In this document: piece by piece, positions 58,125-64,000 of the stretch
Position numbering within the stretch: the first letter of the stretch is position 1
Layout of the letters: each line of letters begins with the position of its first letter
Source: Monosporascus cannonballus
Taxonomy: Eukaryota > Ascomycota > Sordariomycetes > Xylariales
Assembly: GCA_004154925.1 (NCBI GenBank)
Contig: QJNS01000088.1
Span: 124,001-188,000, forward strand
Length of the DNA stretch: 64,000 nucleotides
Direction: 5' to 3'
Notes under the pieces: model-generated
Databases searched by the model: none
What the model was told of the DNA's origin: nothing
The model's input: only the letters and a program-made list of their open reading frames with translations
Position numbers and translations under genes: made by a program

Positions 58125-61100
58125 TTTAATATATCTTAGGGTGATAATATGTTCTAGATATTTTATTTCCTATTTGTGGAATTAATTCTTTTCTACGTTA
58201 ATTAATAGCCTTACGTTCTGTAAAATTTGAAAAACTTTATAAACGTATCTTATATATGTTTTTTCCGTTTCTGAAAAAATAAAAATATCGTTGAAATAAC
58301 AAACGACAAAAATATCGAGGTATTCTCGTAATACATAGTTAATTATCTGTTAGAAGATTACTGGTACGTTTGTAAGTTCTATTAACGTAACCAAATACTT
58401 AAATAATCCGTATTTTATTCTAAAAGTTATTTTTTATTCGTATCTTTTCTTAATTTTAATAAGATTATATTTATCTTTAAGATCGAATATTAAGAATTAT
58501 TTGGTTCCGTAAAATCGGTTTTATATTTCCGTAATTAAAAATAATAATATTCGATTTTTAACAGTGATATTATTCAATTATCGATAATTAACTATAAGTT
58601 ACAATTTTCTATTTTTTTGATATAAAAAAAATAACATATTCTGTTAATAATTTCGAAGGTCGAATTTATCCTTTTTATAACTGATCTTTTACGTATTTTT
58701 TAAAAATGCATAATTTATTTCCGTTAAAGTTATAAATGGAGTAAAACTTCGTCGAAAATCTTTTTTAAGGATTACCTTATAATTTTATTCGTTATATTCT
58801 AATAATTTCGTATCGAGCTCCCTTTAAAAAGCTATTCGTATCTGTAATACTATAGTGGCATATTGATTAGATTTTCTGACTTTTGGGGCTATTATTGTAA
58901 ATCGTTATTCAGTTGCTTTAATTTCGCTTTGATAATAATAACGATACGTCGTATTTTTTTAATGCCCATTTTCTTTTTTATATTTTATTTCTTTGGGTAG
59001 TAAGATTTCTATTATGTCTTTATATCTGTATTTATCGCTGTTATCGATCGAATATTAACATCTTAATTTTGTTTTATTTATTAATAAGATATAAGGTAAA
59101 CCTTACCTAGCTAATTTCGTTATTAATCAAGATTCTATATTAGCGTATCCATAGTAATTCTAAAATTATATCATAATTCCCAAATGGAATAATATCGAAA
59201 TTAACTATCTAATATCGTCCTTAAATAAAAATCTCGAGGTGATTAATTTCGCGTATAATTTTTCTATTATCGTAAGCGAATTTATAACTTTCGATATTTG
59301 TCGTTATATAGGATTTTAATTTATATCTTCATAGCAGTCTAAACTTATTAACTATATCTGGTACAATATAATTCCCGCCCAGAACTCTGTAGTCCACTAT
59401 TGCGATATACTAGTATGTTCTAATTCGTATATTCAAAGTAATAAGATTATTAACGGCTTTTATCATCGCGTTTAAAGCCTTTTTTAGGAATTTTTTCTAA
59501 CTTCTTTAAATCTTATTATCCTGCGGCTTTCTTACAAATAACCTTTTTTTAATTTCGGTTTAAGTTTATCGAACTTTGTTTGCGTTTTTACGTTTAACGC
59601 GTTAAGCTATTATATTTGTCGTTATTGCCGGCGTACTTTTTTTGAATTATATTAATTATTTTTAATTTTGCTATAATTCCCTTTTTTATTAAATACATTG
59701 TTCTTTTATATTTACGATTATATTTACGATTATATTCTATTGTACGTCGTTTTAATTATTATTCTGAAAATGTCTTATAAACTGACGTATTTTTTTCTTA
59801 ATAACTTTTTTTTCATAATAATTTATAATAAATGCCAATTAAAAATAAAAATTTATAATAACTTTCTGGTAATATCTTTCTCCAATATATTAAATTAATT
59901 TTTTTTCCGTTTAGTAATTATATTACTGGTAATAAAAAGGGGTTTTTTTACAGGTATTAGTTTTTTGAGTTAGCTCTTTATTTCGACCAGTTATTAAACA
60001 TTTCCTAACGTTATAGTTCGAAATTATCGATATTATTATTTATCGTTTTTGTTATTTTCGATACGATTAGGAAAATCGAATCCTTTATAGTGCATGCGAG
60101 TAATTCGTCCGTAAATATGCCGTTTCCTTTTTTCGTGATCGGGATATTCTTGTCGTCGACAATATATGGTATGCATTTTGCCGTATCGATCAGGGGTTCC
60201 GGAACAGATTTTTTCTATCTAGTTCCAGTATTTACATAATTATTTTCGTAATGTTTTTTGTTGTACTCGTAATGCCTATTAAGCTCGCTTTTTAACTTTT
60301 CGCATTTCTTGTTAGATTTTTTACTATGGGGGACTTGGCATGTATTTAGATTAAATTATATTAATAAATTTGCCGCCATTTTTCTAATTTTTTCTAGATT
60401 ATCTTTTAGGCATTAGTTTTTAATTGTTTTAACGAGGTTTTTTAAATATTTTATATTATGTTACTTTATATCTCATTTTATTACAATTGTAATATTTGGT
60501 TTAATTCTAGTCCTTTCTGTAAATAACTTTTAGTTCTATAGGTCCTGGTTTTGTGTTGTAAAAAGTGTTACTGCGTCGAAAAACGCTGGTATTAGCTATA
60601 TATCGGGGTTTGCTACTATTTTTTTCTTTTGGTACCTTTAATGCGTTATGCATATTATCGATCGTTAATCGTAATTACTATAATAATATAATCCGATAAA
60701 TAATTAGGCCGATTAAGTCTAAAAAGTTTTTTATGTATTTTTTTCAAACCCGTTAAAAATTTAATTATGAATATTTTTTATTTTTAATTTAACTTGATTA
60801 TTAATTAAACCAGTATATTACTGTACCTAAATACTAATCCTTTATATTATAATTATTAAATTTATAGTTTAGTTTTTAGTTTTTTTGTTTATTATTTTAA
60901 AAAGTTTCGTTAATATTACGTAAATTATTCGTAATCGTTATAAATTTATATTATTTTTGGGTTTTATTTTTCGATTAATAAAATAACGTCCTTTTTTATA
61001 ACGGATTTAAATTACATAATTATATTTTGAATAAGTTATTTAATTACAGACTGAATTCGTATAATAAATATAATAAATTAAATAAACAAATACTCGAAAT

Positions 61101-61529
61101 ATATTTAGCATTAAATTAAAAATAAATATAGCTTAATTCAAATTCCGTCGAAAAATTCTAACTTAAAAAGCTTAAAAACTTTTCCTAATTTCTTGGTGGA
61201 ATTTAGCTAAATAATTTGGCTTATTTAAAAAGGCTTTTCGATTTTAAAAGCTTTTTCTTTTTTTAAGTTTTTTATAAGCAGTTTAAAGAAATATCGTAAG
61301 ATTATTATTATTTTTTTATGTTAAAAATACGTTCGTTTATGGCATTTAATTATTGAAAAATATCTTCGCAAAAAAATTAAGGCTTTTTCTTTTCCTTTTC
61401 AAATTCTATTGTAATATCCGGGTAATTAAGAATTTGGTAAATAAGCTGTTCGGGTTATTTACTGGTAAATATAACGTTAATTATTATTGTTTAAAATTTA
61501 ACGGTATTATTAAATAAAAACTTATAATG

Positions 61530-61969
61530 TATAACGGCTAAAACGTTTAACTAATTATTAAATCTTAATTATATAAGTTTATATTAATAGAAACATCGTA
61601 AAAATCTAAATAATAAATATAATAATTATATTATATTTTATAATTCCATACATATTTTAAATAATAATATTATATTATAAGTTAAAATTTTTTAAATTGT
61701 AAAAATAATGAATATTTATATATATATATTTAATTATTATTATTTATTTACTTAGATTATTATAATTCTATAATAATTTTAATAATTGTATTCTTTGTAA
61801 ATTTCGTAATAATTCTAATAATATTATTTTTCGTAAATTTTGCAATAATTCTAATAATCTTGTCTTTCGTGGATCTCGTAATGACCCAATGATTCTATCA
61901 CGTGACCTTTTTTCCTGCCCCACTTGTTTTGACTCTTTCTGGGTGCGCCAAGGATGTCGGGTCATAACA
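61530..61969 (-). repeat. 5' LTR of element D (short form)
   Basis: 440 bp, starting TATAACGGCTA and ending GTCGGGTCATAACA. It holds about three units of the 36-bp minisatellite. Its last 100 bp are GC-balanced and look unmutated, unlike the rest. Confidence 0.85.
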
Positions 61970-61974
61970 CTTTG

Positions 61975-62435
61975 CTGGTATTTGTTTATGGCAACCTCTT
62001 TTCAGGGAATCGAACCCCGACTTCGTGCAATGCAGGGACATGCCGTGTGAGTCTTCCCACCAGGCTGCTGTGTGAGGCATACGCCCATTTGGTGTGATAG
62101 AAGAACAGGTTCATAATAGGCCATCATAGCCTTGGTATGGCAGACCATAGGTTGCTCGGGGGATGCCTCACGTTATTATACACCCTACGCAATGCCTCAC
62201 GTTCATTTCACATGACATGGTAAGAGATTTTGGTCTGCGCATGTTATCTGATGTTCTTCCACCTTAAGATACTTTACCGATAAACTATCGACCACTACTT
62301 GCAGTCATTTGCTTATACAATTTATACCTGTAGACCCCCTTGCGAGTTGTTTCTCCCCGGAAATGTTACACTTTCTCGTCATCGTCACCTCCCACGAACC
62401 CCCACATACGTTAATATTTATGAGATATCCATTTG
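61975..62435. other. Spacer with a tRNA-like sequence, 3' side of the DUF6594 gene
   Basis: GC-balanced DNA between element D and the DUF6594 gene. The minus strand at 62068-61991 begins GCAGCCT and ends AGGTTGC, which pair over 7 bp. It contains a perfect B-box match (GGTTCGATTCC, 62016-62006) in a CGGGG/CCCTG stem, but five extra bases sit between that arm and the acceptor strand, and the D and anticodon arms are not convincing. It is possibly a decayed tRNA or a tRNA-derived short repeat. No coding sequence is seen. Confidence 0.35.
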
Positions 62436-63525
62436 CTATCCGCTAGCTGATCCAATCTGCACGAACACCATGAGAACTGTGGTGTACCTGACCCCAACAT
62501 GAGTGATTAGCAAAGTAGAATCACTTAGGAGGAAATGACTTACGCAGCGGTCGCGGCCAATGTCTCGAATGGTTTGGCAACAGTAACAGATGAAACCAAG
62601 GCAAGAAATAATGCCATAAACCCACTGATGATCCCTAACCTCTGCAGTTGATTTGTAATAAACACAAGGATCCATAGAGGTGTTACGAGCATTAGAAAGC
62701 CCAGTAAGATGATTATTAAGGTGGTGCATTTCTCGATCTTTGTATCGTTGTAGTATCGTACCAAACTGGGGTCATAGAAGTCCCCAGACTGCAAGTGACT
62801 GGTGAGCAAGGTAGACACGAGGGTTGTTCTGACACTTACCCGTTGCGCCTTAAAAGTTGGACTTAGCTCGAAGCTGGAGATCCTCTCCATACCACGTCGG
62901 AGTGGACTTTTGATTTTCGGAACAAGTAATATGAGATCGTCAGTATGTTCGATGAATCTGGCCTCTTTCTGATGAATAGCCCCCGGGTTTGCGTAGAACC
63001 AGTTATCGAGGCTTTCCACTTCTCTTTTGCCTGCCCGAGGCAACTGCCACATCTGAGAACTTCGCATGACAAGGCTATCTTCGCTAAGTTAGTCCAGGAC
63101 ATGGGACTATCCCCCGGGGCCGCACCATAGTCTTCGAGCACCGTCTTTAGCTCTCCGAGGATCTCTGTCCGCCTGGCCATAGGCTCTTCTCTGAACGACC
63201 CGTTGTTGTAGTCTTCACCCTTCACATTGCTACACTGTTGGTCTATCAACTCTAGTTCCTCGTCTAGTCTGGCGACTGAATCCTGCAACCATAGGAGGAG
63301 CCGAGCATGAAGATGACCATATCGCTGCACAACGAGAAAATCCCCGTCAGACGCAAGTAGTCGAGAGAGCACATTATACCCTGAGTATTTCCATGGCTTG
63401 CGCTGCCGCTCCTCCAGGGATGGTTTGGTAGGGTTGCATTGCGGTGCGTCGTTCCTTTCATTAATGGGAGCCCCAGTATCGCATGGCGCTTCACCCAGAT
63501 GGTGTAGTGGTAAAATGTTATCCAT
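62436..63525 (-). CDS. DUF6594-family membrane protein
   Basis: Four exons are inferred on the minus strand: 63525-63126, 63078-62840, 62788-62544 and 62487-62436, giving 311 residues with no stop. The introns are 47, 51 and 56 bp, all GT..AG. The family pattern is clear: RKPWKYSGYNVLSRLLASDG, then RYGHLHARLLLWLQDSVARL, NNGSFREEPMARRTEI, SLDNWFYANPGAIHQKEARF and HTDDLILLVPKIKSPLRR. Near the C-terminus are two or three hydrophobic helices (TLIIILLGFLMLVTPLWILV, LGIISGFMALFLALVSSVTV, TVLMVFVQIG), so it is an integral membrane protein with a long N-terminal cytosolic or coiled region. DUF6594 proteins are abundant in fungi and have no established function. The ATG at 63525 is chosen over one at 63675 because it gives a family-like length and keeps exon phase. 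Confidence 0.9.
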
Positions 63526-63914
63526 TTCCAGTTCTGACGACTTATGAAGATGATGACTCCGGCAGCGTGGTCGAGCGAGTTTAGCTCGGGAAATCCGGTG
63601 AGGTATAAAGATGAAATCATGACAAGGCATGCAAGTCTGCTTATGCTGAGCCAACTTCTGAGATTGGGTTGGCATGGGCTGACTTTGTCATGCGTGGCGA
63701 ACATTTGGCGCGGCACTGCCTCCACGGTCAGCCGAAAAGACTGCAGTATCTGCCACTGACCGACTTGAATGTCTTAGCATTTTTTTGTTCTACTCCCCTC
63801 CCTTTAAAGTGCGCTCAATTCGTAAATCAGTGGCTGATACCTATGTCTGCATCAATCACGGCATTGCAATATCGGGCTCATCAAGTCAATGTCTGCCCTG
63901 AGTCAGAATGAGGA
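63526..63914. other. Promoter region of the DUF6594 gene
   Basis: A short GC-balanced spacer. Upstream in-frame codons of the DUF6594 reading continue to 63675 but look non-conserved. No other gene is seen. Confidence 0.45.
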
Positions 63915-64000
63915 TTACCACTCCGCTTCGAGGTGCCCGAATATTGCGGCCTGTGGTTCCTCCTCCGGAGCCGTTTCCTGCCCCACCACCTCCAAGGTCG
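63915..64000 (-). CDS. Possible 3' end of a further gene (cut by window edge)
   Basis: The minus-strand frame entering at the window edge reads TLEVVGQETAPEEEPQAAI then FGHLEAEW and stops with TAA at 63915-63917. The codons are GC-ending and the residue mix is protein-like, but only 27 codons are visible, so family and even coding status are uncertain. Confidence 0.3.
   Translation of the reverse strand, partial: TLEVVGQETAPEEEPQAAIFGHLEAEW

Larger units (their letters stand above)
49260..61969 (-). mobile_element. Element D: full-length, RIP-degraded Ty3/gypsy chromovirus carrying nested element E
   Basis: The LTRs at 49260-49786 and 61530-61969 are flanked by CTTTG on both sides (49255-49259 and 61970-61974). 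Without element E the element is about 7.1 kb, close to element C, and its interior aligns with C: 14220-16250 matches 50430-52490 and 16300-19320 matches 58150-61150. The minus-strand chromodomain remnant at about 50540-50450 reads YLIKWKKYPDFENT with one Trp still intact and the next mutated to TAG. Reverse-transcriptase blocks lie on both sides of E, so E landed inside the pol region. The LTR middle differs from those of A-C (a minisatellite replaces the GCTTAA-rich block), marking a separate subfamily. Confidence 0.92.

Noticed and set aside
1..64000. CRISPR arrays, prokaryotic operons or phage-type systems
   Set aside because: No regularly spaced repeats of that kind; introns, RIP and gene families are fungal.

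Overview
The window is filamentous-fungal DNA, most likely from a Pezizomycotina/Sordariomycete-type genome. GC-balanced gene islands alternate with blocks of extreme A+T content. Introns are about 46-100 bp with GT..AG ends and CTAAC/CTAAT-type branch sites. The gene families are typical of this group: PTH11-type rhodopsin-domain receptor, NACHT-C2H2-ankyrin protein, DUF6594, Med17 and NmrA-like reductase. The AT blocks look like retroelements degraded by repeat-induced point mutation (RIP): tryptophan codons have become stops, C:G to T:A changes dominate and almost no reading frame survives.

AT-rich blocks (1-9480, 11576-20104, 49260-61969) contain five Ty3/gypsy elements that I could delimit by their LTRs. 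A: the end of one, minus strand, 1-607. B: complete, plus strand, 1592-8275. C: complete, minus strand, 13141-20104, target duplication GTAAA. D: complete, minus strand, 49260-61969, target duplication CTTTG. E: a different family, plus strand, 52502-58124, inserted inside D with target duplication TTTAA. Remnants of reverse transcriptase and a C-terminal chromodomain can be read through the stops in both families, so they are chromoviruses.

Gene islands. (i) 9.9-11.3 kb: decayed PTH11-like receptor. (ii) 20.1-26.1 kb: Nudix ADP-sugar pyrophosphatase (minus), NmrA/isoflavone-reductase-like pseudogene (minus), little else. (iii) 26.1-42.5 kb, the conserved core: Uls1/Ris1-like SNF2-RING translocase (plus, 5 exons), Mediator subunit Med17 (minus, 2 exons), a secreted right-handed beta-helix protein (minus), a flavin-reductase-like FMN-binding protein (minus) and a BRCT-domain protein (plus). 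(iv) 44.3-49.0 kb, a decaying accessory block: a NACHT-C2H2-ankyrin (NLR-like) pseudogene interrupted by a solo LTR, a MITE exactly at its 5' end, then a 5'-truncated second SNF2 helicase and a second solo LTR of the same family. (v) 62.4-63.5 kb: an intact DUF6594 membrane protein gene next to element D, and the tail of a possible further gene at the window edge.

The core genes serve DNA/chromatin transactions, transcription and secretion and show no operon-like linkage. The accessory block records several insertion events in an order that can partly be reconstructed from target-site duplications and nesting. No rRNA gene, CRISPR array or convincing canonical tRNA was seen.
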